Positions 26,693-35,456 of a stretch of 64,000 nucleotides of DNA are shown here, piece after piece. Position 1 is the first letter of the stretch. Every line of letters starts with the position of its first letter. Made by a program: the position numbers and the translations under genes. The notes beneath the pieces are model-generated. The model made no database searches and was not told the origin of the DNA. It worked only from the letters and a program-made list of their open reading frames with translations. The stretch is taken from contig NZ_FOFA01000003.1 in assembly GCF_900110855.1 (NCBI RefSeq), positions 434,001 through 498,000 on the forward strand, given 5' to 3'. This DNA comes from Microlunatus flavus. GTDB lineage: Bacteria > Actinomycetota > Actinomycetes > Propionibacteriales > Propionibacteriaceae.

Positions 26693-27166
26693 ATGGAGCA
26701 GCTGGACCAGCGCATCCTCGCGCTGCTGGCCAAGGACGGCCGGATGTCCTACACCGACATCGGCAAGGAGACCGGCCTCTCCACGTCGGCCGCCCAGCAG
26801 CGCGTGCGGCGCCTGGAGCAGCGCGGCGTCATCAAGGGCTACCGCGCCGTCCTCGAGCCCGCCGAGCTCGGGCTGCAGGTCACCGCCTTCGTCGCGATCA
26901 AGCCCTTCGACCCGAGCGCCAACGACGACGCGCCCGAGCGCCTCTCGCACCTCGCCGAGGTCGTCTCCTGCTACTCCGTCGCCGGCGAGCCCAGCTACCT
27001 GCTCAAGGTCCAGGTCTCCACCATGAGCGACCTCGAGGCCCTCCTCGCCCGCATCCGCGCCGACGCCGGCGTCTCGACCCACACGACGACCGTGCTGTCG
27101 ATCCCGTACGAGGACCGGGCGCCCGTGTCATGGTCTCCGCTTCGCTCCGACGCTCGCGACGCTTGA
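26693..27166 (+). CDS. Lrp/AsnC family transcriptional regulator
   Basis: A 157-residue regulator. The N-terminal winged HTH (LDQRILALLAKDGRMSYTDIGKETGLSTSAAQQRVRRLEQRGVI) is followed by a C-terminal RAM/ligand domain (LQVTAFVAIKPF; AGEPSYLLKVQVSTMSDLEALLARI). It senses an amino acid or related metabolite and controls unknown targets. The last roughly 12 residues (SWSPLRSDARDA) are not Lrp-like and derive from a repeat-type sequence that also fills the following spacer, so the C-terminus may have been altered by an insertion. Confidence 0.9.
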   Translation: MEQLDQRILALLAKDGRMSYTDIGKETGLSTSAAQQRVRRLEQRGVIKGYRAVLEPAELGLQVTAFVAIKPFDPSANDDAPERLSHLAEVVSCYSVAGEPSYLLKVQVSTMSDLEALLARIRADAGVSTHTTTVLSIPYEDRAPVSWSPLRSDARDA

Positions 27167-27314
27167 ACCCGCCGCCTTCCTCCTTCCTCGCGACGACGCC
27201 GCTGCTTCCTGCGACGCTCGCCTTTTGAGATCGGCGGCGTCGCCACGATCCAGTCGTCCAGGCGGCGGCGCGTCGCTCGGCGGTGGTCGGGGCACGCTCC
27301 CGACACGCTGAGGA

Positions 27315-27339
27315 ACGCTCCCTGAGCTTGTCGAAGGGC
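27315..27339 (+). repeat. REP-like repeat, copy A
   Basis: A 25-bp unit with core CTGAGCTTGTCGAAGG, identical to the units at 27348-27372 and 37328-37352. The core is a type of dispersed palindromic repeat widely seen in actinobacteria. Confidence 0.75.
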
Positions 27340-27347
27340 ACCCGGCC

Positions 27348-27372
27348 ACGCTCCCTGAGCTTGTCGAAGGGC
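27348..27372 (+). repeat. REP-like repeat, copy B
   Basis: Starts 33 bp after copy A and is identical over 25 bp. The next 17 or so bases (CCGGAACGGGTTGGCGT) are also shared with the inverted copy near 37393-37407, so the full unit is about 40 bp. Confidence 0.75.
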
Positions 27373-27468
27373 CCGGAACGGGTTGGCGTACGCGTCCTCT
27401 GCCGGACGCTCGGCGTTGCTGGGGCTCGGAGACGAGCGGGAAGCGTCTCGCCTGGCACTCTTGGGCGC

Positions 27469-29022
27469 GTGATCCTCCTGGGCGGGACCGTGGTCGTCCC
27501 CGGACGTGCGCCGGTCGAGGCGGTGGCGGTGCGCGACGGGGTCGTCGTGGCGGTCGGGTCGCGCGACGAGGTGCTAGCCGCCGACCCCGGTGGCGCGGTC
27601 GTCGACCTCGACGGGCGGCTGGTGACGCCGGCCTTCGTCGACGCCCACCTGCACGCGGTGCAGGGCGGGCTCGTGACCGCGGGGGTCGAGCTGCACGGGG
27701 TGGCCTCGCTCGCCGAGCTGCTGAACCGGGTCCGCGTCTACGTCGCCGCCAATCCCCGACGCAGCGTGGTCCTCGGCCAGGGCTGGGACGACCGGTCGTG
27801 GCCCGAGGGCCGGCCCCCGACCCGCGAGGAGCTGGACGAGGCCGGTGGCGGGCGCCCTGTCTACCTGGCACGGGTGGACGTGCACTCCGCGGTCGTCTCC
27901 ACCGCCCTGCTCGCGGTGCTGCCCGGGGTGGAGGGTCTCACCGGCTACCGGCCGGACGGCCTGCTCGCCCAGGACGCCCACCACGCCTGCCGCGGCCGGC
28001 TCGACACCCTCACGACCGACGCCGAGCGGCGGGCCGCGGCCCGCAGCGTCCTCGAGGAGGCCGCGGCCCTCGGGGTGGGCGAGGTGCACGAGCTCGGCGG
28101 TCCGCACCTCGGTCCGCTGGCCGACCTCACCCGGGTGGCCGACGCCGGGCGCGGCCTGGGGCTGCGCGTCGTCACCTACTGGGGCGAGCAGGCGGGCGAG
28201 GACGCCTTCGCCCGGATGGCCGAGGTCGGTGCCCGCGGGCTCGCGGGCGACCTCTGCGTCGACGGCGCCATCGGCTCGCGCACGGCCGCCCTCGACGACG
28301 ACTACAGCGACGGCCCGGGCCGGGGCGCGCTCTACCTCGACGCCGACGCGGTGACCGCCCACCTGCACGCGTGCACCGAGCGCGGGGTGAGCGGCGGCTT
28401 CCACTGCATCGGGGACGCGGGTGTCTCCGCCGCCGTGGAGGGGCTGCGCCGGGTGGCCCACGAGCTCGGCGAGGAGCGGGTCCGTGCCGCGCGCCACCGC
28501 CTCGAGCACGTCGAGATGGTCGGTGCGGCCGACCTCCCGGTGCTCGCGCGCCTCGGCGTCACCGCCAGTGTCCAGCCCGCGTTCGACGCGGCGTGGGGCG
28601 GGGCCGACGAGCTCTACGAGCAGCGGGTCGGCGTCCGCGCCGCCACCATGAACCCCTTCGCCTCGATGCTCCACGCCCGCGTCCCGGTCGCCTTCGGGAC
28701 CGACGCGCCCGTGACCCCGGTGGCGGGCTGGGCGATGGTGCGCGACGCCGTGAACCACCGCCGCCCCGCCGAGCGGATGCGCGCCGCCGAGGCCTTCCGC
28801 TGCGCGACCGTCGGCGGCCACGTCGCCGCCGGCGACGACCGCTCGGGCACCCTCACGGTCGGTGCCCCGGCGCACCTCGCGGTCTGGGACCTCGGGCCTG
28901 GCGCGCTGGACCGGAGCGGTCTGCCCGCCCTCGGCGAGGGCGAGGCGCTGCCCCGCTGCGCGGCCACCGTGGTCGACGGTCGCGTCGTCCATGACCCCGA
29001 CGCCCTCCTCGCCGGCGTCTGA
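27469..29022 (+). CDS. Amidohydrolase family 3 protein (YtcJ-like)
   Basis: A 517-residue metal-dependent hydrolase of the amidohydrolase superfamily. The metal-binding DAHLHAVQGG follows the N-terminal beta-sandwich. Other conserved parts are DGAIGSRTAALDDDY, HCIGDAG (His ligand), EHVEM and FGTDAPV (the catalytic Asp), and the last strand returns with ATVVDGRVVHD. YtcJ-like enzymes hydrolyse amides or formamides; the substrate is unknown. The start is GTG at 27469, because upstream in-frame codons belong to the repeat spacer. Monocistronic or leading into lnt 68 bp later. Confidence 0.87.
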   Translation: MILLGGTVVVPGRAPVEAVAVRDGVVVAVGSRDEVLAADPGGAVVDLDGRLVTPAFVDAHLHAVQGGLVTAGVELHGVASLAELLNRVRVYVAANPRRSVVLGQGWDDRSWPEGRPPTREELDEAGGGRPVYLARVDVHSAVVSTALLAVLPGVEGLTGYRPDGLLAQDAHHACRGRLDTLTTDAERRAAARSVLEEAAALGVGEVHELGGPHLGPLADLTRVADAGRGLGLRVVTYWGEQAGEDAFARMAEVGARGLAGDLCVDGAIGSRTAALDDDYSDGPGRGALYLDADAVTAHLHACTERGVSGGFHCIGDAGVSAAVEGLRRVAHELGEERVRAARHRLEHVEMVGAADLPVLARLGVTASVQPAFDAAWGGADELYEQRVGVRAATMNPFASMLHARVPVAFGTDAPVTPVAGWAMVRDAVNHRRPAERMRAAEAFRCATVGGHVAAGDDRSGTLTVGAPAHLAVWDLGPGALDRSGLPALGEGEALPRCAATVVDGRVVHDPDALLAGV

Positions 29023-29090
29023 GTTCCTGGGACGAGCCGCGCGCGCGTCGCCCGGGCGGAACCGTCGGCGCGCCCCGGTACCCTCGCAGC

Positions 29091-30692
29091 GTGCGGAGGG
29101 GGATCGGGGTCCTGGTGGCCGGGGCCTCGGGTGTCGCGCTCGGCCTCGCCTGGCAGCCGTACGCCGTCTGGCCCCTGCTCCTGGTCGGGGTGCCCGCCCT
29201 CACCCTGCTCGCCCGCGGCCAGCGGGCGCGACGCGCCTTCGGGCTCGGCTACGCCTTCGGCTTCGGGATGCTGGCCGTGTCCATCAGCTGGGTGCACGTG
29301 CTGGGCTGGTGGGTCGCTGCGGTCCTCGTCGCCTTCATGGCGCTCTACCTCGGCCTCCTCGGTGTCGCGCTGTCGCTCGTCACGCGCCTGCGCGGCTGGC
29401 CCGTCTGGGCCGCGGCCTGCTGGGTGGCGGCTGAGCTGGCCTACTCGTCGTTCCCGTTCGGCGGGTTCGGCTGGACGCGGCTGGCGTACGCGGCGGTCGA
29501 CACGCCCCTCAACGGCTGGTTCCCGGTGGTCGGGGTGGCCGGCGTGAGCTTCCTGGTCGCCCTCGTGGGGCAGGTCGTGGCCTGGCTGGTCGTGCTCGTC
29601 CGCGGGCGCGAGCCCCGACCCTTCCCCCGGGCGGTGCCGGCGGTCCTCCTCCTCGCCGCGGTCGGCGTGGCCGGGGTGGGCCTGCGCTCGTTCCAGGTGG
29701 AGCCGCTGGCCGGCCGGGAGGGCTCGGTCGAGGTCGGGATCGTCCAGGGCAACGTCCCCGGCCGGGGGATCGAGGCCCTCGGACGGGCCCGGACCGTGAC
29801 GAACAACCACCTCTCCGAGAGCGTCGAGCTGATGGCCCGCGCCCGTCTCGGCCAGGTCCCCGAGCCCGACTTCCTGCTGTGGCCCGAGAACTCGACGGAC
29901 ATCGACCCGCTGCTCGACCCCGTGACGCGCCAGACGGTCGCCGGGGCGGCGGCAGTGGCGGGCGTCCCGATCCTCGTCGGGGCCGTCACCGAGGGCCCGG
30001 GACCCGACGAGCGCCAGACCACGGCGCTCTGGTGGGACCCGCTGCGCGGCGTCCTCGCGACCTACCACAAGCGCAACCTCGTCCCGTTCGGCGAGTGGAT
30101 CCCGTTCCGCGCGCAGCTCCTGCCGCTGGTCCCGATCCTGCGCGAGGTCGGCGCCCAGTCCGTGCCCGGCACCCAGCCCGGGGTGCTCCGCGTGCCGCTC
30201 GGCGGGCGCACGCTCACCGTGGGCGACGTGATCTGCTTCGAGCTCGCCTACGACGGCACGGTCCACGACACCCTGACGAACGGTGCCCAGGTGCTGGTCG
30301 TGCAGAGCAACAACGCCACGTACGGCGGCACGGGCCAGATCGAGCAGCAGTTCGCCATCACGCGCGTCCGGGCGATGGAGGCCCGGCGCGAGATCGCGGT
30401 GGCGACCACCAACAGCGTGTCGGGCTTCATCGACCGCGACGGCCATGTCGTGCGGCGGACGTCGGAGTTCACCGCGGCGAGCCTCGTCGAGCCCATGCCG
30501 CTGCGCTCCGCCCTCACCCCCGCGGTGATCGCCGGGCCCTGGCCGGCGCGCGGGCTGAGCCTGCTCGCGCTGGCCGCCGTCGTCGTGGCGATCGCCCGGC
30601 GCTCGACCGTGCGCCAGAATGGTGGGTCCAGCGGGACCGCTGCCGCCGCGCCTCCCGCCACGAAGACCTCGACGAAAGAGCCGATCCGTTGA
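29091..30692 (+). CDS. lnt: Apolipoprotein N-acyltransferase
   Basis: A 533-residue integral membrane enzyme that adds the third acyl chain to lipoproteins. Several N-terminal helices (about 1-205) are followed by a nitrilase domain with the full Glu-Lys-Cys triad: LLWPENSTD, YHKRNLVPFGEWIPF and VICFELAY. The C-terminal helix is PWPARGLSLLALAAVVVAIA. GTG at 29091. The next gene starts inside its stop codon (TTGA), coupling it to the Ppm-type glycosyltransferase; in Mycobacterium tuberculosis these two activities are fused in one protein (Ppm1). Confidence 0.93.
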   Translation: MRRGIGVLVAGASGVALGLAWQPYAVWPLLLVGVPALTLLARGQRARRAFGLGYAFGFGMLAVSISWVHVLGWWVAAVLVAFMALYLGLLGVALSLVTRLRGWPVWAAACWVAAELAYSSFPFGGFGWTRLAYAAVDTPLNGWFPVVGVAGVSFLVALVGQVVAWLVVLVRGREPRPFPRAVPAVLLLAAVGVAGVGLRSFQVEPLAGREGSVEVGIVQGNVPGRGIEALGRARTVTNNHLSESVELMARARLGQVPEPDFLLWPENSTDIDPLLDPVTRQTVAGAAAVAGVPILVGAVTEGPGPDERQTTALWWDPLRGVLATYHKRNLVPFGEWIPFRAQLLPLVPILREVGAQSVPGTQPGVLRVPLGGRTLTVGDVICFELAYDGTVHDTLTNGAQVLVVQSNNATYGGTGQIEQQFAITRVRAMEARREIAVATTNSVSGFIDRDGHVVRRTSEFTAASLVEPMPLRSALTPAVIAGPWPARGLSLLALAAVVVAIARRSTVRQNGGSSGTAAAAPPATKTSTKEPIR

Positions 30693-31501
30693 CCGAGCCC
30701 ACGTCCACCAGCACCCCGAGCGCCGGAGCCGGCCCCGGGCGGGTGCTCGTGATCATCCCGACCTACAACGAGTCGGAGAACATCGACACGATCGTCGGCC
30801 GGCTGCGTCGCTCGGTGCCGTCCGCGGAGGTGCTGGTCGCCGACGACAACTCGCCCGACGGCACCGGCCTGATGGCGGACGCCATCGCCTCGCGCGACCC
30901 CAGCGTCCACGTCCTGCACCGGCTCGGCAAGGAGGGCCTGGGCGCCGCGTACCTCGCCGGCTTCCAGTGGGGCCTCGAGCGCGGCTACGACGTCCTCGTC
31001 GAGATGGACGCCGACGGCTCGCACCAGCCCGAGCAGCTGCCCAAGCTCCTCGACGCGCTCGGGCCCAAGAACGCGCGCAAGGCCGACCTCGTGCTCGGCT
31101 CGCGCTGGGTCCGCGGCGGCCGCGTGGTGAACTGGCCGAAGTCGCGCGAGGTGCTGTCGCGCGGCGGCAACCTGTGGACGCGGGTCGCGCTGGGCGTGCC
31201 GCTCAAGGACGCGACGGGCGGCTTCCGGGTCTTCGACCGGGCCACCCTCCTCGGCATCGGGCTCGACGACGTGGCCTCGGCCGGGTACTGCTTCCAGGTC
31301 GATCTCGTGTGGCGGGCGCTCAAGGCGGGCTTCCGCGTCGTCGAGGTCCCCATCACCTTCGTCGAGCGCCAGTACGGCGACTCCAAGATGAGCCAGCGCA
31401 TCGTCGTCGAGGCGCTGCTGCTCACGACGGCCTGGGGCGTGCGGCACCGCGCGGAGCAGGTCCGCGGGCTCGTCCGCCGCCGGCAGGGCGAGCTGACGTG
31501 A
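30689..31501 (+). CDS. ppm1: Polyprenol monophosphomannose synthase
   Basis: A 270-residue GT2 glycosyltransferase that makes polyprenyl-phosphate mannose from GDP-mannose for lipoglycan or protein mannosylation. Motifs are VLVIIPTYNESENIDTIV, ADDNSPDGTG, the metal-binding EMDADGSH and ATGGFRVFDR. No membrane helices, so it is a Dpm1-like soluble catalytic unit, probably held near the membrane by the upstream Lnt. The rare TTG start at 30689 overlaps the lnt stop (TTGA), with GAAAGAG upstream. Confidence 0.92.
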   Translation: MTEPTSTSTPSAGAGPGRVLVIIPTYNESENIDTIVGRLRRSVPSAEVLVADDNSPDGTGLMADAIASRDPSVHVLHRLGKEGLGAAYLAGFQWGLERGYDVLVEMDADGSHQPEQLPKLLDALGPKNARKADLVLGSRWVRGGRVVNWPKSREVLSRGGNLWTRVALGVPLKDATGGFRVFDRATLLGIGLDDVASAGYCFQVDLVWRALKAGFRVVEVPITFVERQYGDSKMSQRIVVEALLLTTAWGVRHRAEQVRGLVRRRQGELT

Positions 31502-31523
31502 CGCGCGACGCGGGAGCCGTCCG

Positions 31524-32042
31524 ATGAGGCTGCGGGGCGGGTGGCCGCTGGCGCTGTTCGTCGTGCTGCTGGTCGCGATCCCGGTCCTCGAGGTCTACCT
31601 CCTGATCGAGGTCGGACAGCGCATCGGCGTGCTCGCCACCGTGCTCCTGCTGGTCCTCGAGGCCGTGGTCGGCGCCTGGCTCACCCGACGCGAGGGGGCC
31701 CGGGCCTGGAAGGCGCTGGACGGCGCGTTCCGCGGCGGCCGGGTCCCGACCGGCGAGCTGGCCGACGCCGCGCTGGTGCTGGTCGGCGGCGTGCTGCTGA
31801 TGCTGCCCGGCTTCGCCACCGACGTGCTCGGGCTGTTCTTCCTGATCCCCTTCACGCGCCCGTTCGCCCGGCGCGTGGTGGCGTTCTTCGTCGCCCGCCG
31901 GCTCAGCCGCGCCGGGGTCGTGCCGGGAACGTTCGGCAGCCCGCACGCGCGGGGCACGGTCGTCGAGGGTGAGGTCGTCCCCGACCCGGAGACGGTCGTC
32001 GTCACCCCGCAGCAGATCGAGGGCGGCCGGCCGCCGTCCTGA
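31524..32042 (+). CDS. fxsA: FxsA family membrane protein
   Basis: A 172-residue cytoplasmic-membrane protein of the FxsA family: LFVVLLVAIPVLEVYLLIEVGQRIG, LEAVVGAWLTRREG and a later hydrophobic pair (LVLVGGVLLMLPGFATDVLGLFFLIP). The C-terminal 45 residues are polar. E. coli FxsA influences F-plasmid exclusion of phage T7; the cellular role is unknown. It follows the glycosyltransferase by 22 bp, so it is likely in the lnt-ppm operon, and a hairpin follows. Confidence 0.9.
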   Translation: MRLRGGWPLALFVVLLVAIPVLEVYLLIEVGQRIGVLATVLLLVLEAVVGAWLTRREGARAWKALDGAFRGGRVPTGELADAALVLVGGVLLMLPGFATDVLGLFFLIPFTRPFARRVVAFFVARRLSRAGVVPGTFGSPHARGTVVEGEVVPDPETVVVTPQQIEGGRPPS

Positions 32043-32149
32043 CGAGGCGCGGTCCCCGAAGCGAACCCCGAGGACCGATGCCTCCCCTACGCAGGCTCGT
32101 CAGGCCTCAGGGCCGTCGGCCCACGCGGACCATGCCCGGAACGACGAAG

Positions 32150-32179
32150 AGCCGCCCCGGACCGGTGTCCGGAGCGGCT
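32150..32179. terminator. Bidirectional terminator between fxsA and rbpA
   Basis: AGCCGCCCCGGAC (32150-32162) pairs with GTCCGGAGCGGCT (32167-32179), 12 of 13 positions, around the loop CGGT. It stops both convergent transcripts. Confidence 0.75.
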
Positions 32180-32212
32180 CGTCGGCTCACGAGGAGCCTC
32201 AGAAGGTGGAGG

Positions 32213-32596
32213 TCAGGCGGTCTTCTTGGACGGCCGCGCCGACCGGGTGAACGCCGTGGAGCCGAGCTCGCCCGCCCGCAGCAGCGTCAGGCGCTCGGCG
32301 AGGAGCTCCTCCAGCTCGGCGATGGAACGACGCTCGCGGAGCATGTCCCAGTGCGTGCGGACGGGCTTCTCCTCCTTGGCCTCGGGACGCTGGCCGTCCG
32401 AGCGGAGCGACTCGCCACCGCAGCGGGGGCACTCCCACAGGGCCGGGATGTCGGCCTCGGCGGAGAAGACCATCGTGAAGTGGTGCTGGCGGGGGCAGTC
32501 GTAGCCGACCTCCTGACGAGCGGCGAACTCGACGCCCGCCTCGTCCTCGAAGCTCTTGGCTCCGAGCCCGGTGCCGCGCAGTGATCGATCGGCCAT
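32213..32596 (-). CDS. rbpA: RNA polymerase-binding protein RbpA
   Basis: A 127-residue RbpA, an actinobacterial general transcription factor that binds the sigma subunit and stabilises open complexes. It has the basic/linker start MADRSLRGTGLGAKSFEDE, the zinc-type core (YDCPRQHHFTMVF; WECPRCGGESL) and the sigma-interaction domain (RTHWDMLRERRSIAELEELL). Both Cys pairs are present. Length is typical. Single gene, ATG at 32596. Its presence is strong evidence for an actinobacterial host. Confidence 0.96.
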   Translation of the reverse strand: MADRSLRGTGLGAKSFEDEAGVEFAARQEVGYDCPRQHHFTMVFSAEADIPALWECPRCGGESLRSDGQRPEAKEEKPVRTHWDMLRERRSIAELEELLAERLTLLRAGELGSTAFTRSARPSKKTA

Positions 32597-32647
32597 GAAG
32601 GTACCTCCCCTGAAGAACGTGAGCCCGAGGAACCGGCCTCACGTGAC

Positions 32648-33988
32648 TTAACTGACGGGCACGGCGATATGTTCCGCTCGGTGCGGCGGCGTAACCCGCG
32701 TCATCGCCAGGGCCCCCGCCGCCAGCACCAACGCTATTCCTACGATACCCACCCGGTCGGAGAACAGACCGGAGAAGAGGGCGAACAGCCCCGGAGCCAG
32801 GAACGACGCCGCGCGGCCGGTGGTCGTGTAGAGCCCGAACATCTCACCCTCGCGGCCCCTCGGCGCGATCCGGGCCAGGAACGACCGGGAGCTGGCCTGG
32901 GCGGGTCCCACCCACAGGCACAGGGCCAGGCCGAACACCCAGAACGGGCCGGTGCCGCGCACGAAGAGCAGGACCAGGCACGAGACGACCAGCCCCACGA
33001 GCGAGACCATGATGATCCGCTTCGGCCCGACGACGTCCTCGACCCGGCCCAGGACGAGGGCGCCGAGCGCGGCGACGACGTTGGCGGCGACGCCGAAGAT
33101 CAGCACCGTCGACTGCGCCATCCCGTAGACGCTGACCGCGAGGATCGCACCGAAGCTGAACACCGCGGCCAGGCCGTCGCGGTAGAGCGCGGAGGCGATC
33201 AGGAACTTGACGGCGTTCCGGTCGCGGCGCCACAGCGAGCGCACGTCGCGGACCAGCAGCCGGTACGAGTCGGCCAGGCCGACCCGCCGCTGCGCCGGGC
33301 CGGGCGCCACCTCGGGCACCGCGGTGAACACCGCCGCCCCGAACACCGCGAACCACAGCGCGGAGAAGACCGCCACCGCGCGGATGTCGAGCCCGCCGGC
33401 GTTCGTGACGCCCAACCACCCGACCTCGGGGGCGATGAAGCCGTAGTAGCAGATGAGCAGCAGGAAGATCCCGCCGAAGTAGCCCATCGACCAGCCGAAG
33501 CCGGAGACGCGGCCGATCGTCGCCGGCGTCGAGACCTGCGGCAGCATCGCGTTGTAGGAGACGCCGGCGAACTCGTTGAAGATCCCGCCGGCCGCGAGCA
33601 GCACCAGCGCCAGCCAGAGGTACGACGGCTCGTCGCGCACCCCGTACATCGCCAGCATCACGACGAAGACGAGGACGCTCCACACCAGCAGGTTCCGCCG
33701 GCGGTGGCCCCCGGCGTCGGAGCGCTGACCCGTCACCGGCGCGACCAGCGCGATGAGCAGCCCGGCGACGGCCGTGCTGATGCCGACCCAGGTGTTCGCG
33801 GTCAGGCCGCCGGGCCTGGCGTCGCCGACGACGCCGCGCACGACGTACGGGCCGAAGACGAAGGAGACGATGACCGCGTTCCAGGCCGAGCTGCCCCAGT
33901 CCCACAGGGCCCAGGCGGCGACCCGCCAGCGGGCGACGGGCGCAGCCTCGGCCTCCGTCGGCACCACCGGCCGCGCGGGGGTGGTCAC
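32648..33988 (-). CDS. MFS transporter, UMF1/Atg22-like
   Basis: A 446-residue protein with about 12 membrane segments. The start WRVAAWALWDWGSSAWNAVIVSFVFGPYVV is characteristic of the UMF1 (vacuole effluxer Atg22-like) family, which is proposed to export amino acids or other small metabolites. GTG at 33988 overlaps the TGA of the GDPD gene (GTGA), so the two are coupled. A role with glycerol-phosphate products is possible but unproven. Confidence 0.88.
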   Translation of the reverse strand: MTTPARPVVPTEAEAAPVARWRVAAWALWDWGSSAWNAVIVSFVFGPYVVRGVVGDARPGGLTANTWVGISTAVAGLLIALVAPVTGQRSDAGGHRRRNLLVWSVLVFVVMLAMYGVRDEPSYLWLALVLLAAGGIFNEFAGVSYNAMLPQVSTPATIGRVSGFGWSMGYFGGIFLLLICYYGFIAPEVGWLGVTNAGGLDIRAVAVFSALWFAVFGAAVFTAVPEVAPGPAQRRVGLADSYRLLVRDVRSLWRRDRNAVKFLIASALYRDGLAAVFSFGAILAVSVYGMAQSTVLIFGVAANVVAALGALVLGRVEDVVGPKRIIMVSLVGLVVSCLVLLFVRGTGPFWVFGLALCLWVGPAQASSRSFLARIAPRGREGEMFGLYTTTGRAASFLAPGLFALFSGLFSDRVGIVGIALVLAAGALAMTRVTPPHRAEHIAVPVS

Positions 33989-34767
33989 CGCCAGAGCCCC
34001 CGCTCGACGAGGACGTCCTTCAGGGTGTCGGGCCGGTCGGTGAAGACGCCGTCCACGCCGGCGTCGACCAGCCGCTCGATGGTCGCGCGGTCGTCCACCG
34101 TCCACACGTGCACCTGCTTGCCGCGGCGGTGCGCGGCCCGCAGGAGGCCGGGCGTCGTGATGCGGACCCGCCGACCGCGCACGCTCGTCTCGAGCGGGAT
34201 CTGCAGCGCCGGGGCGGGGGAGTCGAGCACGCGGGTGAGCCAGGGGGCGAAGCGGTGCAGCAGCACGCCGCGGGAGCTGGCGGCGGTCGGGACCCGCGGT
34301 CCGAGCAGGCGCCGGAGCCGGTGCAGGCGGGCCGTGGAGAACGAGCCGACGCACACCCGGTCGTACGCGTCGTGCTCCGCGATCACGCGCGCCAGCGGCT
34401 CGACGGCGGCGTCCGCCTTGGCGTCGACGTTGAACCGCACCCCGGGGAAGGCCTCGAGCAGCTCGGAGAAGGTCGGGATCGGGTCGCGGCCACCGATGCG
34501 CACCTCCGCGAGCTGGGCCGTGGTCCGCCCGGCCAGCGCTCCCGTGCCGCTCGTCACGCGGTCGAGCAGCGGGTCGTGGAAGGCGAGCAGGCCGCCGTCG
34601 GCCGTCGCGTGGACGTCGGTCTCGAGGTAGCGGTAGCCGAGCGCGACCGCCTCACCGAAGGCGTGGAGGGTGTTCTCGCGGCCGAGGTTCGGTCCGTACG
34701 CCGCCCCGCCGCGGTGCGCGAAGGCCAGGAACGGTGCGTCGAAGAAGGCGTACTCGGCGGCGCGCAC
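33985..34767 (-). CDS. Glycerophosphodiester phosphodiesterase
   Basis: A 260-residue GDPD TIM barrel that hydrolyses glycerophosphodiesters to glycerol 3-phosphate and an alcohol. The catalytic and metal residues are visible in FAHRGGAAYGPNLGRENTL, YLETDVHATADG and LAFHDP; the C-terminal VDAGVDGVFTDRPD is family-typical. No signal peptide, so probably cytosolic. Upstream partner of the coupled MFS gene. Confidence 0.92.
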   Translation of the reverse strand: MRAAEYAFFDAPFLAFAHRGGAAYGPNLGRENTLHAFGEAVALGYRYLETDVHATADGGLLAFHDPLLDRVTSGTGALAGRTTAQLAEVRIGGRDPIPTFSELLEAFPGVRFNVDAKADAAVEPLARVIAEHDAYDRVCVGSFSTARLHRLRRLLGPRVPTAASSRGVLLHRFAPWLTRVLDSPAPALQIPLETSVRGRRVRITTPGLLRAAHRRGKQVHVWTVDDRATIERLVDAGVDGVFTDRPDTLKDVLVERGLWR

Positions 34768-34815
34768 GGCGCCATCATGACAGGCGGGTCGGGTCCCGGT
34801 GGCCGGCCGCGCGGG

Positions 34816-35301
34816 TCAGGCGGGGACGTCCACGCCGGGCAGGTGGGCCAGCACGCGGTCGACCTGGAAGGGCAGCCAGGTGGGCGGACCGACGACGGCG
34901 AGGTAGGCCCAGCCGAGCAGCCCGCAGCAGGCGGCGAACGCCAGCCAGAAGGCGAGCTTCCGGCGCCGGGTCCAGCCCTGGTAGACGTGCAGCGCGTGCT
35001 TGAGGCGCAGCATCAGGCGATGTGCCCAGTGGAACTCGCTGGCCCAGACGGCGAGGCCGCCCAGCACCAGCGGGATGCCGCCGGGGCCCGGCAGCCACCC
35101 GGTGGCCAGGCCCAGCAGGACCAGCAGCAGCCCGACCGCGGCGACCACGCACCGGTAGACGCGCAGCTGGTGGGGGTTGGCCCGGATCCGGCGCCGCCAC
35201 GCCCAGCGGTCCTGATGGGGCTCGCGCAGGTGTGAGCCGTGGGCGCCGTCGTCGGCGACGCGGGTGCGCGGCGGCGCCTGTTCGTCGACTCCGCCGGACA
35301 T
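34816..35301 (-). CDS. TIGR02611/PGPGW-type small membrane protein
   Basis: A 161-residue protein. A polar N-terminus (about 50 residues) is followed by two adjacent membrane segments enclosing LPGPGGIPLVLGGLAVWASEFHWA, the mark of the PGPGW/TIGR02611 family, and a third hydrophobic segment near residue 125. Function unknown. ATG at 35301; longer in-frame starts add a basic segment without ribosome-binding support. Confidence 0.82.
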   Translation of the reverse strand: MSGGVDEQAPPRTRVADDGAHGSHLREPHQDRWAWRRRIRANPHQLRVYRCVVAAVGLLLVLLGLATGWLPGPGGIPLVLGGLAVWASEFHWAHRLMLRLKHALHVYQGWTRRRKLAFWLAFAACCGLLGWAYLAVVGPPTWLPFQVDRVLAHLPGVDVPA

Positions 35302-35456
35302 ACCAGTCACCTTACGGGCGCGGCGCAAGACACGCCGACGAGGCGAGGAGATCGTGCCGGCGGACACCCGTCGTGCCGGAGCGGTGGCACGACAGACTGG
35401 GGCCCGTCCGTGCGGCGCGAGCCGCACCCGTACCGACCCGAACCCCAGGAGCCCTC

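Larger units (their letters stand above)
27167..27468. other. Repeat-bearing spacer, no gene
   Basis: About 300 bp with no supported gene. It holds two direct copies of the CTGAGCTTGTCGAAGG repeat (listed separately) and low-complexity CTTCG/GCTTC tracts from 27135 to 27235. The content resembles dispersed REP-like spacer sequence. Confidence 0.6.
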
